Assembly: GCF_050947335.1 (NCBI RefSeq)
Contig: NC_134991.1
Location: 3,906,001 to 3,970,000, forward strand
DNA length: 64,000 nucleotides
Source of the DNA: Megachile rotundata
Lineage: Eukaryota > Arthropoda > Insecta > Hymenoptera > Megachilidae
Direction: 5' to 3'
Below are positions 9,940-24,040 of the stretch, one piece after another. Position 1 is the stretch's first letter, and every line of letters begins with the position of its first letter. The translations under genes and the position numbers were made by a program. The notes below the pieces were generated by a model. It saw only the letters and a list, made by a program, of their open reading frames with translations, did not search any database and was not told the DNA's origin.

Positions 9940-12414
9940 ATTTTGATTTCATTTCATCACCGTGGCTAAAAACAGCTATTAAAATGCTAATGTACCAAAT
10001 TGAAGTAATCTCGTTACTTTTGTCACAGACTACATATGTCAATGATCGTCCATTTTACCCTTCTTCCCACGCAATCTGTTCCGTTCGCTTGGTGTGCATA
10101 CATTCCACGCAGAAAGGCTGTAAACATTTTGGCACCACGATACAAGAACAATAATTTAGTGTTTGCAAAGGGGTCCGTCAGGTGCGGCAGAGTCCTTTTT
10201 GGCGGCACGGTTGGCCACATTCGTATGCTTGTAACCCGGCACGAACGCGCACCGCACGACGTCGACTTGTCGATTTTTGTGAAACGACGTTTAACCACCT
10301 AAAGGTCTGTTCATATTGCTGAACTGAAAGGAGACACCGCACGCCGATTTTAATAGATAACGTGAAGAATTAACAGAGTCAATTGTTTTACTTTATACGC
10401 GTATACGTTTAATAAGGGGTTAAATATACGTTTATAAGGGGTGTTTCCGAAATAATAATATATTAGTAAAATGGTTAAATTTATGTGAAAAAATAAGCCA
10501 AAAATGTACAATAAAATTTGTTTATACGTTGCTCCATTTTTTAAAAAACTGAATTTGAATTATTTTGAACTATATGTAACAAGAATTGTTTATTTAATCT
10601 ACACAATGAAGCGGTTTATTGTTATATGTATCAACATATAAAATGATACATTTTTTTTATTGATTTAAAAATAAATAAATCTAGTCATTAATACTGCTAA
10701 ATGATATCATTCGTTCTTCATAATTTTATTTATGTATATTGATGTTATAGGTGCCAATAAACATATCTATCTGTATTATCGATATGTATTATCGACGATA
10801 AGGGCACACGTAAATAAATATCATAAAGTAGTAAAGAGTAATAAACTTATTTTAGTGATATTAGTAATTACATTTACTGATTTGTCATATTTACTAATTG
10901 TTGAAGGAACAAGCAATTTGTTGATTTTGCCATTTTCTATGTTGTAAATTAACTTATAAATGAATTGTAAACACATTTTAAGTAAATTATGGATAAGTTG
11001 TGAACACATTAAACAAAGTTTGATTTTAAACAAATTTAATTTCTTTTTAGAAATGAAACCATATAACAATATATACATTTATTCATGTATATTCACCCCT
11101 TTTTCACATAACTAACAATTCATTTTTGCAATGTTAATATATTAATGACATTTATAACCAGTTAAATTAGCGAAAAAGTTGTTAAAAGTGTTATTTTGTA
11201 ACTGCAAACAAATTTTCTTATAAATATTTTAAAAAATTTGTTACTTCAATTTTCGCATAAATTATAGTCGAACACGAACAAATGTTATTCCATAGCTTAA
11301 ACATAGTTTATGTTTTTACACGAAGTTACGCTATTTTCAGTTGCATCATCAAATCGGAAACGCTCTGTATACAATTTATATACAAAACAAGTTTATATAC
11401 AATTTGTAACACCAAATAACAAGCTGAATGTAAATGCGATTAAAATTTTATTAATACAAAATTCTATCTTACATTATTACAATAATATGAGATATCAAAA
11501 CAGATGTTCTTTAATAAAACAAATAAACAATTTAATTTTAAAAAATATTATAAAATGCGAACTTTTATCTGCTTCAAACATTAAAAATTGTTTAACTCGA
11601 AAAGATTCTGTTTTAAATTGTAATGTGTTTTTGCATTCTCGTCAAGGTTGAAGATGCGCTTGCTATTCATAAGGGATGCGATTAATTTGCAATTCGGACT
11701 GTACTCTTTCTACTTGTTAACATACAAGTAGAGTAACATTGCAATACAAATCAGAGTTGATGGTTGTATTTGAAATCAACGATTTATAATAGATTATTCC
11801 ACGCATGCTCTTCCATGCATTACTTTCTTTACCATTATAAAGTCTTCTTGCTAATTTTTGAAGGATGTTATTATATTGTAATTTGTTATAGATATAAAAC
11901 AAATATTTTAAGAATATACCAGTTTCAGTAAAAAGATAATGTAAACACTTTATTGTTTCATAACCAATTCTTATTATTTGAATCTATAGATGAAAAAGGC
12001 AAACACATACATGTATATTGTATACAAAATTTTGAAACAATATTAACTATTCAAAAATGATAACAGATTATTTCCATTTAGTATTTAATAGAGACGACTA
12101 ATAAATAAACTATCAGTGTTGAAAGAAATTATTGTAATCATGAAAAGATTTGCATTTATTAATACGGCATCATTAATATTTTTCCATTTTTTCTAAAAAT
12201 AACATCCATTTCTTCTTTCGTTTACAAATAATTGTTATCGTTAACAACAAAAATGTACTAAAATATTAAATCCACAAAGTGAACGTTGAATTTGAATTTG
12301 AATTTATAATGAAAAAATAAATTTTCGGGAAACGAAAAAATCTCTAGAATTACAGCCATTTAGGCCCATAATCATAAAAGGGACAACACAACAAAATTTG
12401 CTCCAATAACGCAT
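9940..12414. other. Non-coding DNA with one GC-richer island
   Basis: The island at about 10020-10310 has frames of about 90 codons open on both strands, a sign of composition rather than coding. It ends with CG-containing words (CGACGTCGACTTG). The rest is AT-rich. A 113-codon frame at 11310-11651 is rich in Asn, Ile, Leu and Lys as expected for AT-driven chance frames. No gene is supported. Confidence 0.5.
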
Positions 12415-12690
12415 TTAGGAATTTTGAAATTTCAGCAATATAGGAATATGGAAATTTAAAGTTTTCAGGATTCGGGGATTTGAAAATTTGAAGATCCAGA
12501 AAAAACAAAATTTTAAATTTGAAAGTTTAGGAATTTAGGAATTTGCAAATTTAGAAATTTAGAAATTTGGGAATTTGGGAATTTGGGAATTTGGAAATTT
12601 GGAAATTTGGAAATTTGGAAATTTGGGAATTTGGGAATTTGAAATTCTGAATATTTCAAAATTTTTTAATTTGAAAATTGAATAATAATA
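12415..12690 (+). repeat. GGAAATTT-type array, copy 2 (most regular)
   Basis: The core at about 12530-12650 is an almost perfect 8-bp tandem run that switches between GGGAATTT and GGAAATTT. Its flanks are degenerate versions. This is the clearest copy of the motif behind all seven arrays and suggests an 8-bp founding unit. Confidence 0.9.
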
Positions 12691-15600
12691 CATGAAATTC
12701 AACGCTCAACAAAATCTCAAGTGAGAGACACTATACATACCACACAATTTACGTCGACCCTGACAATCAGCACATCATTGTACGCAGGTTTAAAGACCGA
12801 ATGATGCTGAAAATTTAAACTATACTTTCAGATTTAAATATTATATTTTTCGCACGAGGTTGTCAAATAAACTTTCTATATTTTTCATATTTTATTTCTG
12901 TAACAGACGGAATATTTGTCGCGTCTGGAACGTTCAATGACTGTAGATATAAACGAACCTTTATTCGTGTCGCGGTCGTTCGCTTGTCGATTCTTACTGC
13001 GAGGGTATAAGCGAATTCACACGGGACGATAATTAGCAGTAAATCACGAAGGCCAATATACAGAGCTCGGCTTCGTACTGCGTAAAGCACGGGGGTGGTG
13101 AAATCATAATCATCGCGCGTTCAACAAAAAGAAAAATCGGGGAACTGCGTATTTAAATCTTTAAATGAAGAGGAATCGAATACGGCGTCTTGCTAAGATA
13201 TTATAAAAAACACGGATTTTCTTTTTTCACGGTTTCGTCGGAACATCTGCGAATGATAATCATATGATAATGATAAGTACGAAAGAAACGATTTCTTTGC
13301 CGCTTTTAATTGGAAGATTCTTAAGTCCGATCCACACTACTTGATTGTCTTAAATTTTTTCGCACGATTGTACAATATTTCTGTTAGGAAGCTCTAAATT
13401 TAGAAATAAGAAATAATCTTAAGAAACTTAGATAGAAATAATTTCATAAAAATAAATAGCAAAATTAAAACGATTAAAAATTTTTAAAACACATAAACTA
13501 ATTCTTAAATAAACGGTGTACCTAATGACAGGTACCCAAATTTTTCTTAGCATTGAAGAACACGCATATCATTAAATTATATAATCATATATTATTAATT
13601 AACAGTAATAATAATACTACTATGAGCTAAATTATTATATTATTAATTAATTTTATATAATGTATTTTAGTCTTTCTTAATTTATTATTACATGAAAATA
13701 ACATGTACATAATTTATTTTACAAAATTTAATACCTTTCCCACATTTTATTTTTAAGTAAAATATTATAAACTTTTTTTTATAACATTTTAAATCGTAGA
13801 TATAATTATATTCGATATAACTGAGTGTATGAATTTTTTTATGCACTATACATTGTATGTTATAGATCTACATATATCTAAGTTACATATTAAAACGAAG
13901 GTGAATAAATGATATGTTTTACTTTTAATTTAAGAATATGAAAAATATTTAATCATGTTACAAAAAAAATAATTATAATTCACTAAGGATGAAAAAAATG
14001 ATGCTTGGAAAAATGACATGTTTAACAATTTACAACCATCTTAGTTTTATTTTGATTTCAGTAAACATTTAATCCATCGACATCTTTTTGTAAATATATT
14101 TGAATAGAAGTAACCTTTTAGAAGCATTCTTTTTTAACCCACTTGCGCAGTTAAATTTTCGTTCACACCAATCAATTATAGACGGAGTATCGAGATACTC
14201 GCAGAGTTCTTTATGTATTGACGTAACGAGTATGATTACAGAGCACACGATAATTGATTTCTTCGTTAGCATCGAAGTTGTAACTCGAACATAATTAATT
14301 CTACGTGAAAATAATTAGCCGTTAATTATACCAGCGTAAATCAACATGCTTTATTTTTCTTGGCGCCGTCGAGAATAATAAAGAGGAAAAGGAAGATTTG
14401 AAGGAACCGCAAGGTAGACATAACCAGGTAGGTGTATGTATGTACTAACACGTGCAAACATATGGATGCACGTTATGGGATACCGTACAGGTCTAGCGCC
14501 GCGTTATTATTTTTAAGGCTGGTTGGATTGAATTTTTATAGGTTTGTTGGCATACGTTTAGCGGTTCAGTGGCTCTCAAATCACCGTACGAAATTCAAAT
14601 TTTTATGGTATCGCTAACGAGGCAACACCGATGCTTGAACACCGTCGGTACCGTAACAAGGCCCATGGACAATCCCATGAAACGCGTTAGCATATGAATG
14701 CCAGGGTGGTGGAGGATACAAGGAACGAAATACAGCTAATAAAAGGAAGAAGTTTTGAAAGGGGCACCGCAGTGGATCGGTTTCGTATAATAGGCCCCTT
14801 CCTCCCTACCGAAAGGGTGTTAAGGTCCTTACAAAAAAAGGGTTGAATCCACCCTTTGAACCCAACTACCATTGTTAAAAATACAAACGACTTCGGAACT
14901 CATAATTTTCGATCGACTACCGACCAAGGAAAATATTTTATGTTCTCGACGAAATCCTCGCATTTACGTTCTCCATCCGTGGCTAATCGTGAACGAAAGC
15001 TTCTTTCTACGGACCAGATGAACTTGTCAAAAGAGATATCGTAAATATCTGTCCCCTTCTGAAACTCGCCTTTATTAGAAAAACGGTGGACTGTTGCGGT
15101 AATTTTCATAGTAAACGAGAAATAGATCGCTGCGTATCGAATGACGAATTTCGTAACAGTCTGACGTAATCTATCGGTTTAAAACTACTGCAATATAGCA
15201 CATATGATATATCAATTTGAAGCTTAAACTTTGACAAAAATAATTGTATGAACTTTTATTAATATTTATAATACGAAATGATTGCCTTTTGTAGCAAAAA
15301 ATTAAAAGGAATAATGATTTTTGATTTGGAATATTGCCAATTTTCACGTAAAATGTCTAATAAAATTTGATGACATTAAAGTATTGGAAATAAGTATGAT
15401 ATATCAGTTTGAAGATGAATGTAGACTAATTCTTCGTTAAAAGCAAAGATTCAACCAACTTATGCTTTAGTTCTATTTTAGTTCTATTCTTTTTTTAAGT
15501 TATAACTTAAAAAAAGTGTATGGCCCTATTTTGTGTTAGTTTTAAACAACTTGTAAAATACTTTCTTTCAGTAATACTTAAGTATGGTCGTTAATTAATG

Positions 15601-17640
15601 AAGATTTTTCATACTCATATTTCAATCATTTTTACAGTGCAGTATCTGATAAAAAATTATTTAAATTGAAAAGTTAGTTATAATTAATAATTGAATTAAT
15701 AACTAATAAATAATAATTGATAATTGAATTAGTAACTAACAAATCATAATTAATAATTATTAATTAATCGTATTTAATAATTATATAGAAATTAACAATT
15801 GAAATCAGATAACATCGATTATCGAAAAATTACTTGTCCTAATATATGACTATACGTGATTCCGAGTAAGATTTGGATAGTACAGTATAATACGTTTACA
15901 TAGTGAGAGGAAGTAAATAAGAGAAAGCAGAGAATATTAACGTAAAAAGTTAGGTATCAAAGTCACCAATACGCGATAGCTGTCGTCAAAGTGCAAATAG
16001 ACACATTTAGATACCAACTATCTGTAATGTTCTCTTTTCTTTCTCTTTCTCTGTGGTCAATATGTTTCTTATAATCACACTTGGAATTCGCAGCTTCATA
16101 AACAGAAACCATATTCACCCCTAATAAAAAATCATCGCTTCGCGACGGAGGTTCATAATAAAATAAATTACCACGGTGACCGCACGTCAATGAAATCTTC
16201 TTGAATTTTTATCGTTTTATACCGTCGTAAATTCTTCGCGCGAGTAGCTGTTACGAAATACGTGCGTTCCGCGTACAGAAGAGGGCACTCGTGATCGTTT
16301 CTCAGGGATGTCTGATTGATTTAAATCGTGAAGGGGTTAACCAAGCACAGCATCCAGAAAAATAGGTTGGTAAAGAAAGGAGAAAGGGTGGCTCCCTATC
16401 CCTGATCCCAAAATGAAAGGTACACTGCCTTTCATAAGCGAGGGAAAATTGAAATAGTTGATCACAATTTTAAAATTTTCAAAGAAATAATAACAATCTT
16501 ATATTATATTTATATCTTATTACATAACGATTCTTACAGTATTCACAAATTTATTAAGAAACTGTTATCTGTTGCTAGTAAATGAGTAGTAAATTATTTT
16601 TACTCGTATTTAATTAAAAACACTTTCTTTTAATATGTATGTGTAATGCACTGAAAAAAAAGCTTGAATCATTTTAATCACTATAATTTTTTAAATATCT
16701 TATAATAATAATGAGGAGAGTCACTTCATCCACTTATCAGTATTTTTCAATACACTCAATGTTTAAGAATCGGAAGAACAAAATGTATTTTAGTTATTTA
16801 TATTTTTATACATATAAATGATTACAAACACATAACGAAGTGTTATTTCAATCTAATTGGTTATATTAGATTTGTTAAATTTTACTCTATGTAATCAACA
16901 GTTGTAAGTTGCAAGATTGTTACATTGTAAACATAACCTATATAGCATACAAATGGAGATATCGTAAATATATTAAAAAATAATATTTCTACACTATTTT
17001 TTCTGATCAAGTACCCCCACTCTCATCTATTATATCATATCACTTATAAAATTTATAAATTTAAAATAAATTATTTAATCTTCCGAAAGTTTGGACATAA
17101 ACTGCTTTTTGAAAAAAATTGACACTAGACTTCTTATTTTATTAGCATCACTGTTTTCTAATTTTTCTTTTGAATAATTCTTTCTTAGATGCAATGTACA
17201 ATTTTTTTGCCATAAAAAAATGATCTAAATAATATATACAATCTAATTTTGAATAAAGTACATTATACGAAGTGGATTTGTGTTATAATAGCATGTATTG
17301 CGTTACTTTCAAGGTAATCAAATGTGGAATCAATAGTTTTCTGATTCCATAAAGAACATGTTGCGTACAACGTCATTAATATCATTGCAAAGAATTAATA
17401 GACGTAATAGATCAATAATTGCCATTAAAATGTGTAAGCAAATACACAATACTGTCAACTTTGTCATTTCCAACGATATCAGTTAATTTGGATTCTATCT
17501 AAATGTACGCTAATCCGATAAATTTTGTTTATTCGATTAGAAACAAAGCAATATACAAAACAAAATGTTATGAAAGTGAAATTTTATGGACTTCATGAAA
17601 ACTGCAAAAAGTTTTTAAATTATCAAACATTCCAATTTTT
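12691..17640. other. Gene-free AT-rich DNA with a GC-richer island
   Basis: No gene is supported. At 14340-15110 the sequence is more GC-rich. On the minus strand, 14900-15109 gives a 69-codon ATG frame that looks protein-like in composition but matches no family I know. A perfect 28-bp palindrome lies at 15489-15516, and two copies of an AT-rich 33-bp unit start at 15688 and 15721. The rest is AT-rich background. Confidence 0.5.
15489..15516. repeat. Perfect 28-bp palindrome
   Basis: CTTTTTTTAAGTTA is followed directly by its exact reverse complement TAACTTAAAAAAAG with no spacer. It could extrude as a cruciform. In so AT-rich a setting chance or slippage is possible. Confidence 0.85.
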
Positions 17641-18660
17641 TTATTTTCATGCTCGTAAGGACACATATGTAAATTTTGCAATGTTTAAATTTCCAAATTT
17701 ATAATTTATGAAAATTTTCAAATTCTCAAGTTATTAGATCTCTAGACATTTAAATACCCATATTCCTAGATTTGTAAATATTTAAATTCTCAAATTCTTA
17801 GATCTGCAAATATTCTAATTTCAAAATATATAGATCTCTATATTGGTGATAAAAACGATACATGAATTAACATTTACATTTGTCTCCATCTAACGGAATT
17901 AATCATCATTAATATTTCTTCCTACATTCGCATATTTCGTTTCAATTTTGTTCTCTGATTTTTCCTCACGTAATTTAATTGTGCATTTTTGTAATCGTTC
18001 TTGAATAAATAGTTTTCCTATTCTGTATATAATTTATTACGAAACTTTATTCAACCACTGATCTCCTCGCCTTCAACACTCTAATTATCAAAATTTCCAA
18101 ATTCATAGATTTCTAAATATCCAAATTTCCAAATTCCTAGATTTTTAAATATCCAAATTCATAGATCTCTAAATATCAAAATTTCCAAATTCCTAGATTT
18201 ATAAATATCCGAATTCCGAAATTCTACCACTTCTCAATCCTTAGAATCCCTATTCTTCTCAAATTCTTAGAATCACAAATTTTTATTTCCCTATATTTGT
18301 AAACTATCAATTCTTTAGATTCCTATGCCCGTTTTCAAAATCACGAAATTCCCAAAATACTAGACCTCAAATACCTATATTTTTAAATCCTAAAGTTCCC
18401 AAAAGGACCCCAAATGCTTTGGTTCTCAAATCTTAAATTCCTTAAATTCCTAGATCCACAAATCATTATTTTAAAAAATTACTATCTCCTCAAATTTCAA
18501 GACCGCCAAATCCATAGAATCCCACACTCGTAGATCCAAAAATCACAAAGTTGCCAAATACGTTAACCTCGAATTTCCTAAATTTCCATAACCATAAAAG
18601 CTCTAATCTCAAGGTTTCCAAACTTCTATGTCCCCAAATTTTCAAATTTTACGAAATTAT
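17641..18660 (-). repeat. GGAAATTT-type array, copy 3 (minus orientation)
   Basis: Two blocks, about 17660-17840 and 18085-18660, consist of words such as AAATTTCCAAATTCCTAGA, the complement of the GGAAATTT type. The stretch between them is ordinary AT-rich DNA. A longer unit near AAATTTCCAAATTCCTAGA TTTCTAAATATCC is visible around 18090-18210. No coding frame is present. Confidence 0.8.
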
Positions 18661-20744
18661 TACAAGTTAACTAGTGAGAAGTCTATTTCACCCTGGTTGC
18701 CATATTTTTCGGAGGGAAACCAGATTTGTTCTTGACTGTACAGCGCATCAATGGGCGTGATGGGGTCTCCTTCCCCTACATCGCTATTTCTCCTATGAAC
18801 TCCTAGCATATTTCGTAGTGTACGTAACACTATGAAGAAGAGAAAAAAGGAAATAAGTTGTTGCCGGGTGCTGTCGAGCCACAAAATATACAGCGGGTAC
18901 CGAGTCACGTTCTAACACAAGAAGGAAAGGGAAAAAGGAAACAGGGGAACTGGAAGAAAGAAAAGAAAAATTATGGAGAGCGAACCCAAGCAGTAATAAT
19001 ATCAGCGGGTCTTAATGGAGGCATCAACCAATACTTGTGGCACAATTTCATGAGTTTTACGATGGCGTATAACAGAGGTCCCGCGGAGCGGATCAGCCCC
19101 TGGCTGGTCCCCTTGGGGGACCCACGTATGTCTCACTGGGACATAAGGGTCCTGCTGAATAACATGTAAAAACGGACACCACGTAATCTTTATGGAAAAA
19201 TAAGAAAACACTACACAATAAAATTTTTTGTCTTTCGATTCAGTTTTCAGGAAAATCAGGTTTACGTATTTGTTACATTCCTGTACTGTTATGGTAATGT
19301 TATTTTCTGACGAGTGATATAAACGTGTATTGTGCTCCATCAAACTTGAAAGTGTAAAAAGACTTCTAAATGGTAATTATGATTGTTAAATAGGACATGT
19401 ACGAAAGATCACTTATTCACAAAAATCCGCAGAGTTTAGGTCCACGAACTTTTATTTATGATAGGAAATAAAAAAGAAGTATATAATACATATTTCGTAT
19501 AATATATTTTTTATTAAAATATATTAGAATAAGAATACATTATTTTTACAATTTAATATATTTTTATAATGTATTATTTTTTAATAATAATATATGTAAT
19601 TAAATGTCAAAATTGAATACTAAAACATAGATGGGACACTATATCATACAAATATATTAATTCAATCGCTATCAAGGACTCAAAACATAAAATATTTAAC
19701 ATACATTTAAATCCACAACAGTCTTTTATTCTAGAACATCAAGTATATGACCTTGTTAATCTAATTAAAGTGGCGCCTGTCGCATATTTTTAAAAAGAAA
19801 CTTCTCGAATATAATAATTTGGCAATTCACTGTAAAATTAATCAAGACATTGACCACAGTATGTGTAAGTATACCATATTCATGGAAATCGGTAAAATAA
19901 TATTCAATAAAACTATTTATTATTTCTATTATTTTTAGAAAATATTCTATTATCAATAACAGATGAAATAAAATATTTCTATATTTATTATATAATATTG
20001 TAGTATCAATATTCCTAGCTATAACTAATAATTATACATTTCAACACTGTAATCTCTATTAATAATACTACACCTTATTATAAGGTGTATCTATAAACTG
20101 TTATCAAAGTATATCGAATTAACGGAAGAAATTAAGAATGATTAATTATGTCGGCGCGATTGTTTTAATGGCTAAATATCTCTGCAGGGGGAAAAAAAAG
20201 AAGCGACACAAAGTTAACTGATGGAGCGGCATGTTGAAACACATTAAGTCAACACCGACCAATTAAGAAAAGCCATCGAAGCTGATACCAGAGATACGAT
20301 CTGATGACTATGAAGGCGTGCACTTGGAAGGAGCAGGTGATGGGTACCATTGTCTTGAGTCATTCAGGCTTCAGAGGCTTATAATTTTTTTTCCGAGATG
20401 GCTGATATCATCGATTCAGATCAATATACGTCCACGAGGACATGACCGCTGACAGATTGACTCAACTTTGGTCGGGTCGAATTGAGAGAGGTCAAGATCT
20501 TCTGGACAAATGCCACGGAATTTTGTGGCGAAAAAAAATGAGGACGTTCACCTTCAAAACTCTACGTTGTGTTCAAAAGTTAATCCCGAAAACAATGTAA
20601 CGGGTGAGTTATGTAATATTTTTGTGTTGTTTTTAATGCCGCGAGAAAATGTTTAAGGAAAAAGATATTTGTTTTCGTGAATAAGTTATTGTTATAGGAA
20701 ATATATTTTTACATATTTCTGATGTGATTTATCATATTCTTCAA
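18661..20744. other. GC-richer patches without a recognised gene
   Basis: At 18858-19169 (plus, 103 codons) and 19002-19343 (minus, 113 codons) two frames overlap on opposite strands. A short hairpin GGTCCCC/GGGGACC sits at 19106-19122. At 20068-20087 ACACCTTA pairs with TAAGGTGT. The patch at 20140-20600 is also GC-richer but has stops in all frames. None of these matches a family I recognise. Confidence 0.4.
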
Positions 20745-21320
20745 TTGTATTTCAATTGCAAATTTTTAAATTGGGATTAGAAAAATTTCGAGATTTATGA
20801 ATATGGCAAACTTGAAATTTAGTGATTTTAAACATTGTGAATTCGGAATTTGGACATTAAAAAACTTAAGAATTAGGGAATATGAAAATTACAAAATTTA
20901 GGAATTTGGGGATTTGAAAATTGTAGGATTTGACAATTTACAAAATTTGAGGAAATTGGAATACTTTCAAGAGGGATTTGGGAATTTGAAGGAAGGAAAA
21001 TTTAGAAATTAAGAGACTTGAAAATTTGGAAATTCTGAAAATTAACAATTTGGAAAATTAAAAATTTTTACTTTTGGAACTTTAGAATTTATAGATTTGA
21101 AAACTTGAGGATTTGAGTATTTTAACCCTTAGAAACTATAGAATTTCGTAATTTACAAATTTGAAAATTTAGAACTTTGCGAATTTGAGAACTAGAAAGT
21201 TCAGAAATTTTATAGCTTATACATTATAATAAATTCGTAAGTTTGCAAACTAGTACATTGGCAAATTTGTAAATTTATTCAATTGTAAAATTTTGGAACC
21301 TGAGGATTTGAAAATTGTGA
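20745..21320 (+). repeat. GGAAATTT-type array, copy 4
   Basis: Degenerate words such as GGAATTTGGAC, GAAAATTT, GGATTTGAAAATT and TTAGGAATTTGGGG run for almost 600 bp on the plus strand. It is older or more mutated than copy 2 because few adjacent units are identical. Confidence 0.8.
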
Positions 21321-24040
21321 AATTTTATACTGAATATTGATAAGAGTACAAATACACCTTAACATTCTTATTCTAATTATTACTAAATATACATATAATG
21401 ATATGAATTAATAAATATTTACCGCAACGAAATATGTATTGAATTTAATTCAAAGTATAAATTACTGAAATTAAAATTGAACTTTATTAAAACTGAATTT
21501 AAATCGAAGTATAAATCTATAAAAATTTGAATTTAATTGATATCAAACTATAAATTTATTGGAAATAAATATAAAATAAATGTGAGATTATAACAAAAAT
21601 GTACTTTATACGCGTTGATTTAAATTATGTCGATGTAAATTAAACCGAAATCATGGTAGTGATACATACTACGTCTTGCAATAATTATTTTTAAACAGAA
21701 CATGCGCCACACAAGCAATTTCCAAGAATAAAAGTTTCTTCAGGCAACATTGATCGGAGAATGGACTTCGATGGATGATGCCTAACATACTTTTGATGAT
21801 CGATGCCTCGCGATCCGACGATTCTAGGGGAGGTTCGAGATGTCAGGTGCTTATGCGACACCGTGTATGTCCACGAGGCAGTAGAAAAGCAAGAATGAAG
21901 GAATCTTGTTTTTTAAGGGCAGCCAACGCTATCGCGCCGCCCTCTATTAATCATCTCTCGATGACGGGTACTCGTTCGGTTTCTCACGCATTCGATTCAT
22001 CGAACTTACATTTTGTGGCGTGCCGTCAGCTTTCTCGTCTGTTATCGAAAGCTGGAGCTACTTTGAGCCTCCTTTGACTCCATCGTGGTACCGCTATCCG
22101 ATCTCTCACAGATAGTTTACACATAATTGTACACCGATTTGGTAACTGGACGAATTATTAATAAAATACAGTTGTTAATGTTTTTATGATACACGGAAAT
22201 ATGTATTGCTATGTGTCCCAGTTTTTTGCTGTTAAACTATACAGAAACTTGAAAATTAGGAAGTTTCTCACTTTTAGGAAACAGGGAAATCAGGAAATTA
22301 AAGAATTTAGGAATTGTAAAGTTGTTAGAAAACCCTGATTGGAATCACTATAAATGTATAACATTCGAAAAATTATAGCTTATCTTAATTTTTTACAAAT
22401 AGTATGTTACTTATAAAATTTTTAACAGTAAAGCATCTATCTGCTTCACTTTTACTGTTAATTATTACTTACTACATACAACTTTGTATAACCTGAACGT
22501 GGACTATAATGTTATAATTTTAATTATATTTTGAATCTACAAATTATCGTAAATTTTTTGTGAACGATCAATTCGAAATATACTAAAATAATACTTACAG
22601 ATAATCGCCAGTGTAAGCTGAATATAAATTGTAATTGAATTTGCAATTACATACAAATTAATTTAAATCCCAAATTTTACGAGCAAAATATTTGCTCAAC
22701 CGTATGAACACCCTGTATACCACAACAATTTCGAGCGGAAGGTTCATTGTCTCCAAGCTGACTTGCCGATCCATCAAGTGTCCCAGAAACGCTTTATCTT
22801 GTTCCGCCACCGAAAAAGGAAGATAACGAAACAAAAAGAAGAAAAAGGAAGAAAACAATAAGGACCGGGTGAAAGCGAATCTCACAGACGTATAAAGCCG
22901 AAATTTAATTTATAATTTCGGAAGTGCTGTAAGAAGAGCCGACGAAGAATCAGGATACGAATGTGGGGTCCGCCCTGTCATCCCTTCGAATGAGCAAACC
23001 CCATATGAAACACGCGACTCGTATGATATGAAACTATGTGCCACGTGTACGTACACGCATGTATCGCCAAGACGACCCATGTTCTATCGGTTGGCAGCCA
23101 TGGGAGCCTTCCAAGGGATCTAAATTAAATTTCACAGCTCGTCAACGAACGTCAGCTTTGTCCGATCAACTAGACACCGCCAACGTCTTTTTCTCTATGC
23201 TCGTTATAAGCAGCCATACCTGCGGACCTTTTATCTCAAACGACGGCCAAGTATATTAATTATCAGCGAAGAATATCAGAAATATCTTGCGGACATTCAC
23301 TTATGTGATGTAAATATTTTTTCACACGCAACCCACGTTGCTAACTATGTTAATACGGTGATTCTCAATTTTGGAAGAATCTCATGAAATTACAACTGTT
23401 TCCATATTTAAATACAATAAGCTCGATTTACAGTACCGGTAAACTATCGAAAGTTCATGAAAAATAAAGCGATATAAATGTCCAAGTGGTCAAATGATAA
23501 AGGAAACATCTAAGATAAATTTAGTTTTAGTTCATACTAAAATGAAAAATTTCTGCTGCCAGATAAAATAATAAAAATCTACATTTGTGAAAAAATGTAT
23601 GAAGTTTTAAATTAATTAAAATCTGAAAACGCTTATATGACACAGTAATTAAACAATATTCATGACACAGCACAATTATTAATTATTACTGTCCTATATA
23701 TTAAATAATAATATTTTATAGAATAAAAATATTTTATTTGTAACAAATTCATTTAATCAATTACAATGAGATTTTTAAAATATAAATTTTCACTGACAAC
23801 TTGTAATAAAATTCCTGTTTCAAAAGCTTTTAGAACTGTATAAACATTTTGTTATGTTTAATGTTTTCTGTTACTTTTTTCCTTCAATATTTTGAAGAAT
23901 TCAGGTGACTTTATAATGTACGAAAAATTATTAAAAGTACGTTACAAAAATTTCAAAGAAACCTAGGGCACCAATCCTATTATCTTAAATAGTATTCCTA
24001 TTCCACCAAAACCAATTAAATCCGCATTCCTCCCAAGTAA
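21321..24040. other. AT-rich DNA with two GC-richer islands
   Basis: Islands at about 21740-22100 and 22730-23260 hold frames of 100 and 73 codons that I cannot assign and that have no clear coding signal. A small GGAAATTT-like scrap is seen at 22245-22320. The rest is AT-rich. Confidence 0.4.

Noticed and set aside
10023..10302. Paired sense/antisense genes of about 90 codons
   Set aside because: Mirror-image open frames in a GC-richer patch are an expected by-product of composition.
11310..11651. 113-codon frame as a gene
   Set aside because: Composition dominated by Asn, Ile, Leu and Lys as expected from AT-rich DNA; no motif.
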